DNA of 64,000 bases from Cordilura impudica (GCA_963682025.1 OY821518.1:307185429-307249428); one strand, 5' to 3'; positions 24,221 to 35,541 are shown, counted from the first letter of the stretch. A program made the numbers and translations. The notes: a model not told the origin generated them from the letters alone.

Positions 24221-24706
24221 TCTATAATATTAATAGATAAGGCGATTTCCTGTGACATCTCCTAAGCTCTGAGTTACCAACCGATTTTGACAAAAAAAAC
24301 TATACCATTTGAAATGTATTTATTTCTTTACAGATGTGCACCATTGGTACATTTTTTTTTAGTAATAATCAAAATAATTGCTACTAACTCATACATATAA
24401 CACATATTTTAGCTTCAAGTAAAAAACTATACAATGCTGTGTGTGTGCTTATGAATTGGCTAAAATGGATTAGCGTACCTTTAGGCTCATATAATATTAT
24501 CTATTAACAAACCCATTTATATATCTTCTGTGTGTTCGACAAATATTTATAATGAAATTTAATGAATTTTATTCACAATTTAATGAATTTTATTTAAATA
24601 TTCATAGATTTTTTATATATAGATTAAAAAACATTGAAAAAATTTGAATGAAACAATTAAATTTCTTTGATTTTGCGCTCGAATTTCCTGTCCAGGGCTC
24701 TGCTAG
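24221..24706 (+). mobile_element. non-autonomous Helitron-type element, subfamily A, longest copy
   Basis: Begins TCTATAATATTAATAGAT and ends 'ccagggctctgCTAG' before T. The 3' hairpin is partly decayed (gcgctcgaatttcctgtc). It contains the longest interior of the family, including 'cccatttatatatcttctgtgtg' and a local 'aatttaatgaatttta' duplication. Confidence 0.75.
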
Positions 24707-26265
24707 TATGTATTTAGTATGCGACTATGTATAACATTTCCAATTGTATTGCAGAAACAATCAAATGTTTTCTAAAAATTATAAGATGGAAACACAAGTC
24801 AACTATTTTATTTTAATTTTACCTTCATCGATTACAAATTTCTACAATAAATTAAATAGTTTTATAAATGATATAATATAAGAGTATTTTATAAGTAAAA
24901 TTTATAAAATAATTAGAAGCCATTAAAAAAAATTTTCTGTATACAAATCTTATAAGATCAGTAATCGGGCCTCAGAAGTGAAACTGTGCAAGGTTAAGCT
25001 ACTGCTGGTTACAAATGAAAAATGATAAAAAAAAAAAGAAAAACTTCATCTCATCAGCGGTTATATTTCAATACGCTCTGTACGTGATAAAGAAATTATT
25101 TAAAAAGTATTTTCCTATGTATAAAATATAATAAAGTGTTTATACTTATCTACATACGTTACTCTTCTTTATAACTATACGAACCGACAGATGCATGAAT
25201 AGATAGATGGTGGGCTGACTGTAAAAGAAAATTTAGTATTCATAACATCACACAATCCCATAAACATGTAAAGAAAACCTATATATTCATATCATATTGT
25301 ATATACATAGGTACATAAGGAAGTATTAAACTACACGATTTAGAGATGGCTAAATTTTAAAATTTTTCGAATCAAAAGTTTGGTCACTGCAATTTTGTTA
25401 TGGAAATATAGAAAATAAGTTTTTAAAATCGGAGTATGTTTGATGAATTTTATAAGAGGTATGTTTTCTAGGATTTTAATGATATCTTCATTTTATTGCA
25501 TTTTCACATTAATTTTTTTTTATTGTGTCAACCTCATCAAACCACAAATTATGAAATTTTCATTAAAAGCAAATTATGTTGTTATAACTTTGCAGTACCT
25601 TTTACCGTAAAATATTTCTCTGCATCAGGTGTACCGGAGCTTTTTAATCCGGCACACTCTTTTGTACATACATACACAATCGTACATGTGTAGTATGAAT
25701 ATGTTCTGCAGCGTGTGCTTCAAAATTTTAAGTGAGAAAACATGTTAGCAAGTGTAATAAGAAGATCACGGGTTCCCTTCAAACATTGTATCATCTTAAG
25801 TATATGTATGTATGACGGTATATAAAACAGTTTTGTAGCAAATAAAATATGCCATAAAACTCTTGTAGTATTTTAGTGCAACAATTGTTCCGTTTCATTC
25901 ATACCCTCAAATATTTAGGAATGATTGTACTCTAACATTTAATATAGCTATAAATATGTGTACCACCTATTCGAAAAAAAAAATGTGGAAAATATTAAAG
26001 TTTCATTTCTACTTTTCGGTCTAGTTTTGAATTAGCTAAAATATAAGACATGTTGCCTTGCCTTTAATACAATGAAAACGGCTCCAGAATACAAAACAAT
26101 ACCACTACATGAAATCATTTTTGTGTTGTGTCGAAAATGCAACAACAAGTTCTTACGAACCAAGTTTTTTGTGCAAAGTTTTAGAAAAAATAACAAGAAA
26201 CAAGTTGCACGTATATGAATGGCTTAGTATGCTTATTCTTTATGCAGTTATTTATTTTTTTTCCT
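24707..26265. other. AT-rich DNA, nothing recognised
   Basis: No inverted-repeat pair or coding family signal was seen. Small open frames near 25496-25693 and 26109-26342 carry no recognisable motif; the second runs into the DINE-1-like head. Confidence 0.45.
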
Positions 26266-26270
26266 TTTTT

Positions 26271-27037
26271 ATACCCTATACCACTGTGTGGTTTGGGTAT
26301 AATGATTTTGTGCTGCTGTTTGTAACAACCAAAAATATTTGACCTAGACCCATCTTTAATTATACCGATCGGATCAGAATCACTTTCTGAGTTGATTTAA
26401 CAATGTCCGTCCGTCCGTCCGTCTGTGTGTCCATGTAAAGCTTGTAATCAAACTGCAGGTCGCAAATATGAAGATATTTTGATGAAATTTGGTATGTAAG
26501 CTTTTATGTACCATGGGATGAACGCTATTGAAATTGGTGAGAATCGGTCCATGTTCAGACCTAGCCCCCATACAAATTACCCCTATGATATCGACATAAA
26601 TTGCCATAAGATCCAAATTGTCATATAGATCTTACTCAAATTGGGTTTTGTATGCGTTCATTACGTCCATTAATGAGTAGTCCAAAAATGATACCTTTGG
26701 CCCCATATAGAGCTGCTTCCCGATCTTCACTTAAATCTATTAAAAAACAAAAATATTGCACTGATTCTTCTCAGATTTTGTTTGTATATATTTTTGCAAA
26801 ATACAGGAGACTTTAGCAAACATAATCAGGATCAGTCCATTTTTGGACCTAGTCCCCATATAGATATAGCATCCGATATGAACTTTTTCATATCTTCAGC
26901 CAAAAAAATTAATAAAAATCAGACTCAAATTTGGTTTTTGCTTATTTTCTATGTCCAGTTAGTTGGGCCTAAGGGATAGGGCATGGTATAGGGTATCGTA
27001 TAGTCGGTCTAGACCGACTATAATTTTCTTACTTGTT
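26271..27037 (+). mobile_element. DINE-1-like (helentron-type) element, full length
   Basis: Complete order of the family. Head ATACCCTATACCACTGTGTG, 'gtataatgattttgtgctgctg', 'accgatcg.atcagaatcactttctga', a GTCC microsatellite at about 26406-26421, 'gtccatgtaaagcttgtaatc', 'ccatgggatgaacgctattg', 'gagctgcttcccgatcttc', 'caggatcagtccatttttgg', 'agttagttgggcctaaggg', and the 3' palindrome AGTCGGTCTAGACCGACT followed by 'ataattttcttacttgt'. It is about 767 bp and codes for nothing. The head/microsatellite/hairpin layout resembles DINE-1, a helentron-derived family in flies; this assignment is inference. Confidence 0.8.
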
Positions 27038-27039
27038 TA

Positions 27040-27985
27040 TACTGGTGTATCGTTTGTATTCCCATTAGTGGCAATGCCTGCTTCAAACTCTTCTCACACA
27101 TTTGTTCATTGTATTGCGTTGTGTTTTTTAAAGTGGTTGGTGTGTTATCAACATTTCAGGTTTTTTTCCTTAAATTTTAATACGGACTGATAGTGTGTTT
27201 TAATGCTTTAACAAAATTTAAAACAATATACAAAATATTGTACATCTACCAATGTACAGCTTCAATATTACGATTTTTATAAAAAAAAAAAAATACATAT
27301 ATAAATCAGGACCTTATTAGCGACCACTATAGAGAATACAAACTGATATTGGGTGCATTCTGCGAAGACAACAGTGATCAAACCAACCACTTACTTTCTC
27401 TGAATGTATCAAATATCATTAGAGCGTCTGTTTTCTTTTTGTCAATTGTGTTTATTCGTCATATCAACTCTGTTCTAGTATATTTCAAACCTAAATTTAA
27501 AATAATAAAATATTAACTAAAAATGATAAGAAGAATTAACTAAGCTGAATTATTTTTTTCTTCTAATAAATTATTAAGCTATTTATTACTTTTCATAATT
27601 TATTTAAGGTTTATTGCATTTAGCAAATTTTATATAGCAAAAAATTTAAAAAAAAAATAGAAAAAACGTAAGAAAATGTATTTGTACATTGCAAGTATTA
27701 ATACAAAAAAATTAAATTTTTATTACAGCCACTCCAAGCAAAAAATTTTCTTTAAATACAAATAGTGTTCTAATGGGCATATGTTGCACATTTAAAAATA
27801 AAAAAGGAATCTGGAATTCCTTTAGTAATCCAAAAAATTGCGTAGAAACATTATTGATAAACAATCCAAACTCGGACAGACGGTAACGCAACCCTGCGTA
27901 ACTTTTTATCCATCTTTCCTGAGTACATTTAAAATACCTAGGAGTAATCCCGAATTCTCAATGAAATCCAATTAGGATCTATCGA
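27040..27985. other. AT-rich DNA, nothing recognised
   Basis: No coding or repeat family was identified between the DINE-1-like copy and the Tc1 scraps. Confidence 0.4.
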
Positions 27986-27989
27986 CAAA

Positions 27990-28700
27990 GAGGACAAACT
28001 TGTGTTGAAGTTAGAAAACTAGTTATTAAACATGCCAAAGGGGGAAAAAGTGTGGGTGTAATCTGGAAGTTGGTTGACTAAATATTTACGATATTATAAA
28101 TCGATTTAAAACCTGTAAAATGGTGCAAAACAAACCAAAAACGTCCACAACAAAACTTTTCCTGAAGCAGAAGGTTTTATTTTATGAAAAGTGAAAGCTT
28201 CAAAACTTGCTTTTAAAGCTGTAACCCTTTCAAACCCTTTTTTTGAAGAGGACAAAATCTCAACAAAAAGGTTTTGGAACATATGGATTTCAACAAGGCT
28301 GAGTTAAAACAAAAGATCATATTTATTTAATGTAGTTCCACTTTTTCGCCAAACTAACTTTTATTATTTAATGCCCAAAATGCAAAACTTGCTTTAATCT
28401 GTAAGTAAAACAGGTTCCAAAAATTCTGGAATCTTATCTACATACCCCTTTGCAAAGTTAAAATGTTTTTTCTATTGATATCGGAGTTGAATGGCTTCGA
28501 ACTGTTGCAGGCCATTATAGTCAATTTTTTTTAATATTTTGCAAACGGTGTCCTCATGAATATATTTGCCGAAGGATTCATTGATTTTATAATTAATTTA
28601 GGAAGCAGTTATACTTTGTTCGGAGGGTCGCCCAGAACTGGGTTTTGACAAAATTGTATTCGTGGATTTATAGATTTGAACGAAGAACTGCACTGTGAAG
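27990..28700. pseudogene. Tc1-like transposase scraps in opposite orientations
   Basis: On + near 28000-28085 a frame reads VEVRKLVIKHAKGGKSVGVI then WKLVD, matching the first helix-turn-helix of Tc1 transposases (R.LII.....GKS...I....). On the minus strand near 28480-28670 another frame reads SGRPSE, then HEDTVCKILKKIDYNGLQ, resembling the second DNA-binding segment after the GRPR-like box. Both are short and full of stops. Their opposite orientation implies an inversion or two insertions. No ends were found. Confidence 0.45.
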
Positions 28701-28760
28701 TGGCTTCTACATGTGATCCGAGCTATTTCACGAATAGATTCACCTCATTTATAAGCTTTA

Positions 28761-29808
28761 GGGCCATTATTACAACTTGCCAATAGCTAAAGTTAGGATG
28801 TTATCAGGCAGATTATTAGTTTTTCGTTATTACAACTAAACTTTAAGCTAAAAGTGACCGATAAGCTAAAGGGAAGATATTGTTGCCTTTAACTTTTAAC
28901 GTGAGGCTTATGTATTTAATGTTGCCACATTTTCTGATCTTTGAAGAAGAAATTCACACCAATTTAGTTTTGGAAATAAATTTATTAGCATATACTTAAA
29001 TATATGCTAGTATATTAGTTAAAAAGTTTTATTACACATTTACAACAATTATGCAACTTAAGGTGCTATTACACGATGTGTTTTTTACATATGTACTGTC
29101 ACTTTTTTTATCCATATGAAATTGCTCATGTCTGTCAAAATTGTCTTTTTACATACGATTCATAATTTCTGCTATCACACGTGCATATGTATTTCCGTAT
29201 GACATAACCTCTAAATGTAAGCAACAGCTGATTTAATTTGTGAATTTACAAAAATTTATTGTTAAAAAAAAGTTATATATTTTTTAATTGTTAATTAATA
29301 TTAAACAATTTATTTTTCTTTCAATATTAATCTTTATAATTTACTCTGTTTTTCTTTCGCCACAAGCAGTGTTGTATTTTCATATGATTGTCATGCAAAA
29401 AAAGAACCTGTTCTAATTGAAAAATCTACATGTGACTTTCCTCATGTATTGTACATAAACAATGTTTCATATGTATCAACGATGTGTACAACTTTTGTTG
29501 TGGGAAAATTTGACAGTACATATGTAAAAAACACATCATGTAATAGCACCTTTACAATAAAGGTTTTTAGTTTTTATTCTATTGTTTGCTTGCGAACAAA
29601 TAAAGGAACGTTGCCACTACGTATTTTATAAAGCAATTCATTTGGTAATCGGTGTTTGCTTTGGTGTTGCTAAAACATCAAAAATATTAATTTTATTTTA
29701 CTGGGAAGTTGTAATAACGAAAAAAGTTAAAGGTAACTTTATTGCTCACTTTAGCTAAAGTTACCTTTAACTAACATTTACTTTAAAGGTAAGTTGTAAT
29801 AGTGGCCC
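28761..29808. mobile_element. MITE with TTA target duplication (PIF/Harbinger-like), outer element
   Basis: The left end GGGCCATTATTACAACTTGC is mirrored by the right end, whose reverse complement starts GGGCCACTATTACAACTTAC. Both flanks are TTA (28758-28760 and 29809-29811). A 3-bp TTA or TAA duplication is characteristic of PIF/Harbinger and its MITEs. A second MITE sits inside it at 29061-29551, so the original outer element was about 550 bp. No transposase is encoded. Confidence 0.8.
29061..29551. mobile_element. MITE with TTA target duplication, nested inside the outer MITE
   Basis: Inverted termini of about 41 bp begin AGGTGCTATTACACGATGTG on the left; the right end, reverse-complemented, differs at one base (acatgatgtg). 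They are flanked by TTA at 29058-29060 and 29552-29554. The interior contains no transposase. Near-identical ends suggest a younger insertion than the host MITE. Confidence 0.85.
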
Positions 29809-29811
29809 TTA

Positions 29812-30326
29812 GTCTTCTGCCAAAATAAATTCGATTTAATAGACCTGTAAAGTCATTGCATTATTCGTGGGATTCTCTTAATTGTAAATGTACGAATACT
29901 TTTTCTGGCACATATAGTTGCCATACTGCGTTTTCTGCGTTATAAACAAAAAAAATATAAATAGAAAAGTTCCGTAAGTTTTTAAAAAACAAATAAAATT
30001 CCATTGTCAGTGGTAAAAGTTCGTAGTTCAAAATATTTTATTAAATTTTTAATTAATATTTAAAATGCTCATCTTCAAGTATACGGATACTTTTTCCAGC
30101 AGTTGTACTTCCGGACTGGATAGGGATATAAACATATTGCTGATCTTCTTCAATGGTTGTCAATGTGATAATTGACAATGGAGAAATCAAAGATATTAAC
30201 ATTCCTGTCGACATTCCTGTCAGTCTTGCAGTAGATAATTGAGAATTTGGTGAGTTAAAGGCAAGTCATCTGAACGAAGAGCCAGCCAGATATCTTATTA
30301 TGATATCTAATTTATTTCAATATACT
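29812..30326. other. AT-rich DNA, nothing recognised
   Basis: Short spacer before the LTR retrotransposon. It includes two direct 'attcctgtcgacattcctgtc' units near 30202-30222. No gene is visible. Confidence 0.4.
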
Positions 30327-30552
30327 TGTAGCTACATATATATGTATATGTTTTATAAAAATTTAGTTTATTAACCGAAATTATTAAAATATTTACAAAA
30401 TTAGAAGTATTGAGACAAAATTAAAAACCGAACTGACTTCATTGAAAATAACAAAACGAATATTTTTTAAAAGAATTAAATTGATAGTTTGATTAAAATA
30501 ATAATAATAATGTAAAGTAGAAATGAGTATAGTATATAATGTCATTCCCACA
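30327..30552 (-). repeat. 3' LTR of the Ty3/gypsy element
   Basis: Shares a long block with 34571-34834 ('tttattaaccgaaatta', 'gaactgacttcattgaaa', 'gtaaagtagaaatgag', 'gtcattcccaca'). On the minus strand it begins TGTGGGAATGAC. It lacks a roughly 40-base segment found in the other LTR and has 'tatagtatataat' added near 30528-30540. The outer boundary at 30327 is the less certain end. Confidence 0.75.
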
Positions 30553-30594
30553 CTCGGCCATCCTACATAACATCCGACCCGGATGTTTTATTCA

Positions 30595-31817
30595 TCATGC
30601 CACTCTACTCCAAGGTTTCATGTGGTCTGCACTTGTTGATGTCGTACCTGGTCCTTCATGATCACCAATTTTCTTAACGTCATATCGATTATTGCCTTTA
30701 CACTTAACAACTTCATACGGTCCATGGTTTTTTGGTCGAAGTTTCATACCACTGCCAAATTGTGTATGCGCAATGGACACCAGGTCACCAACTTGATACT
30801 GCACTGCTGCCTTCCGTTTCATATTAAAAGTTGCTTTATTTTCTTTTTGTATAACTGTTATTTGTTGTTTTGCCTTGCGTCTTTGTTCTTCTCGCTCTCG
30901 ATGAAATTGAGTTGCGACTTCGCCTTCAATGATTTCGGCAATGGTCATATCTTCCTTTGTATTCATGGTAACATCAATCATTAACTCGAATGGAGATGTA
31001 TATATCGAACGGTGAGTTGTTTTGTTAAGATACTGCTGTACTAGACTAACATGTTGATACCACTTTTGGGGCTCATCTACGGATAATTTAGAAAGAACAG
31101 GAACAATAGTTCTGTGGACTCGTTCGAATTGACCATTACCTCTTGGAACGCCCGTTGTTATTAATACCAAATCAATGTTTTCCGTTCTGCAATGCTCTTG
31201 AAATAATTCCGCTATTAAAGCAGTGCCTCTGTCTGAAATTATACGCAATTGTTTCGACAGAAGTGGTGTATTTAGTCGGAAAAATCCATACAAATTTGGT
31301 AAAAGAATCCACAATCGTCAATAAGTGTTTATAATTTTTGTTTGTTGATGGCATGGGTCCTAAGTGATCCATATGCCAAGTCTCTAACGGTACATCTCCT
31401 TTTGGTATTGGATGTAAAAAACCTTCTTGCTTACCTGTTTTCTTCTCAGCTAAGATACATGGAACACAGTTTTGCACAACACTCTCAATTACAGCTTTCA
31501 GCTTCGAAATATAAAACTCTTTCTTTAATAACATCTTTTTTCTGCTTGAAGTGACCTTGGTCATGAGCCTTTTTAACAATACCATATTTCATTGCTTTTG
31601 GTACAACAATTACATTTTCGTTGTAATTCTTGCACAAGAGTCCGTTCTGCATCACATAGTTGTCGTAGGCGCGTTCACTTATTATTTCGATAACTGCTTT
31701 TATGTGTTCATCGTTTGACTGTGCTGTTTTAATACTGCTTATCAAACTCGCCTCTTGAATCAAATATATTCTACTTAAAGCGCCTACATGCTTCATTTTG
31801 TCACCTGCGCGGTGCAC
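30595..31817 (-). pseudogene. pol: integrase region
   Basis: Inserts the reverse-transcribed DNA. On the minus strand it opens with an HRAGDKMKHVGALSR junction and a zinc-binding region (HDQGHF, later QNCVPC). The catalytic core follows: first Asp in ETWHMDHLGPMP, second Asp in IISDRGTALIAELFQ, Glu in GNGQFERVHRTIVP. All three acidic residues are present. The C-terminal module contains GDLVSIAHTQFGSGMKLRPK and a GPYEV motif typical of the gypsy GPY/F domain. The reading frame breaks at least twice, near 31485-31585 and near 31200-31310, so no intact integrase is made. The last part, 30595-31314, is open for 239 codons. Confidence 0.88.
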
Positions 31818-33126
31818 AATCGTATTCTTGTAACATTAGTGTCCATCGAGATATTTGCGGCACATCTTTCTTTCTCATTGTCGCTTCGAATGCCTTGCAA
31901 TCCGTAATAATTTTAAATCGATGTCCGAGTAAATATACTCGAAATTTCTGCACAGCTTTGATGACAGCTAATACTTCTAGTTCGTAGCTGTGACACTTCT
32001 GTTCGGCTTCTGATGTCTTGATACTAAGATAACGAACTAGATGTACATAGCTTCCCATCGTCATAGTCGCGTTGCATAAGTATTGCTGCAAATGCCCATT
32101 TAGATGCGTCAGTATGTAGTTCAGTTTCAGCACCTTGCCGAAAGATAAATAATATTTTTTAGAAGTTCAAAAGAACGACGCTGTTCTTCCCCAAATTGAA
32201 AATGCACGTTCTTTCGAAGAAGGTCACTTAATGGTCTTGCAATTAAGGCAAAGTCTTGAATAAACTTACGAATATATCCGGCCAAACCAAGGAATTGCTG
32301 TACCTCCTTTTCTGTTTTTGGTTCTGGATAGATTCGAACGTCTTTTGTTTTCAGCGGTGATGGTTTCATTCGACTGTTTTCTATGCCTTTTAACATGAGC
32401 GAGTTGAATATTGTATTGATAAATCGTTGAAAGACTGCTGGACTAGTACATAATCCAAACGGAACCTTAAGAAATTCATACTGACCTACTGGTGTGACGA
32501 ATGATGTGTACGTTCGGCTTTCTTCTTCAACTTGTACGTGAAAAATCCGTTAGCCAAATCGAGTGTGCTGAAAACTTTACTATTCTGCAACATATCGATC
32601 TGGTCCTCTATAACCGGCATCGGGTATTTGTCTTTGATTATATTCTGAATGAGCTGTCGATAGTCAACACACAACCGTTTCGTTCCGTCTTTTTTCTTTA
32701 CAAGCACATTGGACTAGCATATTCTGAGATACCCGGTCGAATAATTTCATCTGCTAACCAAGCATGAATCTGCTTTTCTACTTCTGCTTTTTCAACTTGA
32801 GGTAATCGCCGCGGACGCTGAGCCACCGGAATATCATCAGAAAGAACTATTTTCATACTCACTGGTGACTTCTTAATTGATTGTGGTTTGTATTCGCCGA
32901 CTATTTTCTTGACCTCATCCCGTATAGATTTGCTCTGTATGTGCTCAGTATCTGGTAATAGGCTTTCTTCATTTGAAATAAACAAGCATTTTGATTGTTT
33001 AGCTATTTCATCTGACACTTCATCATTAGTTACTGTTGCTGCTCTAGTCATTTTTACACCTTCTTGTGAAAAACTTACGATAGCTTGATTAGTCAAATTC
33101 GTTCCTATTATTAAATCAATACTCAC
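31801..33126 (-). pseudogene. pol: reverse transcriptase and RNase H, catalytic box deleted
   Basis: The minus-strand frames read: linker with ADEIIRPGISEYASPM; palm with VKKKDGTKRLCVDYR, DKYPMPVIEDQIDML and motif A FSTLDLANGFF (Asp present); motif B YEFLKVPFGLCTSPAVFQRF; then INTIFNSL runs straight into MLKGIENSRMKPSPLKTKDV. In intact relatives about 45-55 residues containing the YxDD box lie between these two phrases, so the active-site pair is missing. After this come the FLGLAGYIRKFI thumb and an RNase H with HTDASKWAFAAILMQ, SYELEVLAV and IITDCKAF. The frame changes near 32700, 32480-32400, 32130 and 32050. It cannot encode an active polymerase. Confidence 0.85.
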
Positions 33127-33129
33127 TTA

Positions 33130-33470
33130 TTCGTTCGGCAGGATATTGCATTGTCCAATTAGCTCACATTCGTCTGCTAGGACTTTGACATCAAATACGC
33201 CAAGTGTGTTTGTATATGTTGATCCAATGCCACATACCATCATATCTGATTTTGAATATTCACCAAATCTTTTAGCAGTCTTTCGTATTGTTGTAATCTA
33301 GCTTCCGCTGTCTATCAGTGCCTCCATTTCAATGCCGTTGATGTTGACAGTTTTATGCAATCTTTTACAGTCAAGTATATGCATATTAGACTGAGATTTG
33401 AGGCACTCCTCGGACTTACCACAGCTGTTGGACTTGTGACGAAGCTCGTTACATTTAAAGCATTTAGGTC
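33130..33470 (-). pseudogene. pol: protease-region remnant
   Basis: Lies between the zinc knuckle and the reverse transcriptase, where the aspartic protease belongs. Minus-strand sequence near 33300-33350 reads VNINGIEMEALIDSGS-like, with the DSG active-site triad, close to a stop. The rest is broken by frame changes. Assignment rests on position and this motif. Confidence 0.55.
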
Positions 33471-33471
33471 C

Positions 33472-34522
33472 TCAGTTTTTGTTAGGGCAGCTCTCTGAAA
33501 CATGTGTTTCTTCGCCACAATTGAAACAGTATTTCTTGTCACTAAAGTTGTTTCTAGTCTTGTTTCTTTTATGGTTTGATTTCGATTCATATAAAAAAGC
33601 TTTGTTATGTTGTGAGCCTTTTATTCCATCAACAATATAACTGATCATAGCGTTCGTGTCGATTTTTGCCTGAGCACCAATATCGAGCATCGTATAAATA
33701 TATTGTCGATACGATTCATTTGATTTTTTTCTAGCTCGCATAATACTCGATGTACAGCAGCACTGTTAGCCGTGGTTTGAATTCCTCTTTAAGTCCTGTT
33801 TTGAACTCATCATATGATTTTGCTTTGCATTCATGATCCATAAACAGCTTAGCAGTACCCTTTAGCAGTCGCTTTGCGTATATAAGTTTTTGAAGATTTT
33901 TCCATTTCAGCAAGGAAGCATTTTGTTCGAAATCATCAAGCCATTCATCGATGCTGCGGCCGTCTTCACCTGTAAACTTTTGCTTCATCAGCATCGCGAA
34001 ATGTAACTTCCGGCGGGTTTCTTCTAACTGCTTGGTCGAACATGTCCTCTACGATTCCCCTTGGTTTATGTACTGCTTCTAAAATACTCAAATTTTGCAC
34101 ATCAATTTCTCTTAATCGTTGTAATTCACCACCATAACCCTTTCTTCAAATATTTTCTCATCTTCTTCCGCTTTTGTTCTTTCTGCTTCAAATCTTGCTC
34201 TTTCATTATATATTTGTTGTTCATGGTCTTCCTTTCTTCCAGTTTGCAGTCTTGTTTTCGTATTTTGTTTTCTTACAATTTCGCTATTTTCCTCTTCTCT
34301 TCTTTTATCGGCTTCTGCATTTAATCTTTCATCTTCTTTTTTCTTTCTTCTTTCTGCTTCAGCTTTTATTCTTTCTTCTTCTTCATGCTTTCTTTTTTCC
34401 AATCGTTCCTTTTCAAAAAGTTTGATTAGTCTTACCAATGTAGTTCTGTCGCCGTCGTCAGGTAATCTGTATTCATCGCATGCATCCTGCAGATCCTTAT
34501 CTGATACAATATTCCATTCCAT
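33472..34522 (-). pseudogene. gag polyprotein, frameshifted
   Basis: Three overlapping frames. 34522-34112 starts MEWNIVSDKDLQDACDEYRL and continues as a strongly charged Glu/Lys/Arg coiled-coil-like region. 33994-33731 contains GRSIDEWLDDFEQNASLLKW, a retrotransposon gag capsid signature. 33741-33472 ends with a zinc knuckle C-F-N-C-G-E-E-T-H-V-S-E-S-C (CX2CX4HX4C) that would bind RNA. The predicted role is assembly of the cytoplasmic particle. Breaks near 34050 and 33735 separate the parts. Confidence 0.8.
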
Positions 34523-34555
34523 TTTGTTGCCTCAAATATTCTGAATTTATCTATA

Positions 34556-34568
34556 GGACGAGCCCCCA
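34556..34568 (-). promoter_or_regulatory. primer-binding site, tRNA-Pro type
   Basis: Two bases inside the 5' LTR boundary the minus strand reads TGGGGGCTCGTCC. This is complementary to the 3' end of tRNA-Pro and identical over 13 bases to the tRNA-Pro primer site known from gammaretroviruses. It would prime minus-strand DNA synthesis. Confidence 0.7.
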
Positions 34569-34570
34569 AA

Positions 34571-34834
34571 TGTAGGATTTGATAATGATATAGCAAATCC
34601 AAACGGTTATTTTTATAAAAATTAAGTTTATTAACCGAAATTAATAAAATATTTACAAAATTAGATATATTGAGACAAAATTAAAAACCGAACTGACTTC
34701 ATTGAAAGTAACAAAACGAATATTTTTTAAAAGAATTAAATTGAAAATTAAAAAATATCTAATGAAATATTTACATCGGATAGTTTGATTAAAATAATAA
34801 TAATAATGTAAAGTAGAAATGAGTCATTCCCACA
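34571..34834 (-). repeat. 5' LTR of the Ty3/gypsy element
   Basis: 264 bp; on the minus strand it begins TGTGGGAATGAC and ends CCTACA, giving the usual TG...CA. It differs from the 3' LTR by several indels and substitutions, so the insertion is not recent. Confidence 0.8.
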
Positions 34835-34895
34835 TATAAAATAAAAGAACCGATTTTTCTTTATAAATTCTATATCATGATTAATATGATCCTGA

Positions 34896-35168
34896 TCAAC
34901 TGAAACTAATTTGTTTCTTAAATTTTATAAAGCTTCGACGAGGAAAATTTTTCATAGTACGAAAAGACTGTCGATTCATCGTTTGACTCATTGTAAATTG
35001 TATGTTACAATCTACTTGAGGCCAAAGCATCTTTGCACATTTGTGCATAACATATGGTTTTGAAACAGTGGATGGAACGAAAACTATGGAGCCCAAAATT
35101 TGTGGTAGTACAACTATCAGTACTAAAGTATTATCAAAAGTACCATACGATTCCTTCCACTTAATTTT
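34896..35168 (-). other. unrecognised open frame, possible gene relic
   Basis: An uninterrupted minus-strand frame of 90 codons without an early ATG. It has a hydrophobic stretch LVLIVVLPQILGSIVFV followed by a basic Cys/Trp/Lys/Arg-rich tail (HKCAKMLWPQ, FPRRSFIKFKK). Composition is less AT-biased than the neighbourhood. I do not recognise the family. It could be a membrane-protein exon relic or chance. Confidence 0.25.
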
Positions 35169-35541
35169 TTATCCTCCTGATGAACTTTTCCCATGGGAGT
35201 CCTTAATCGTTCGGAACGCATTTTTTTAATTTCACATCGATTCGAGCATACGATTTCAAATTACACATTATATTATTGTTACTTACTTTTATTACTTTAC
35301 TTATTCTGAACCTAATATGAATGAAATCTGAATCCAAATATCAGTTTTCGAAAAAAAAGAGAATGGTATTTTATTTTAATAAATGACAAGTTTTTTGTTT
35401 CCTTAACATTAAAAACTTGTTTCCAAAATACGCAGCAACCTCTTGAATCAATGGGCTGTTGTTCGATATGAAAGCATTATAAGTAGATCCAGGATGCCGG
35501 GAGTGAAAATATCTTACAAGCACTTGTATCAGTATGGTATA

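Larger units (their letters stand above)
30327..34834 (-). mobile_element. Ty3/gypsy LTR retrotransposon, degenerate
   Basis: About 4.5 kb on the minus strand with related LTRs at 34571-34834 (5' LTR) and 30327-30552 (3' LTR). The coding order is gag, zinc knuckle, protease region, reverse transcriptase, RNase H, integrase, which is the Ty3/gypsy order. No envelope-like frame was seen. Many frameshifts break the coding region, and the reverse transcriptase lacks its active-site box. No clean target duplication is visible ('atact' versus 'tataa'). Confidence 0.88.

Noticed and set aside
34061..34425. Plus-strand open frames rich in Phe/Leu opposite the gag region
   Set aside because: Antisense shadow of the Glu/Lys-rich gag coiled-coil frame.
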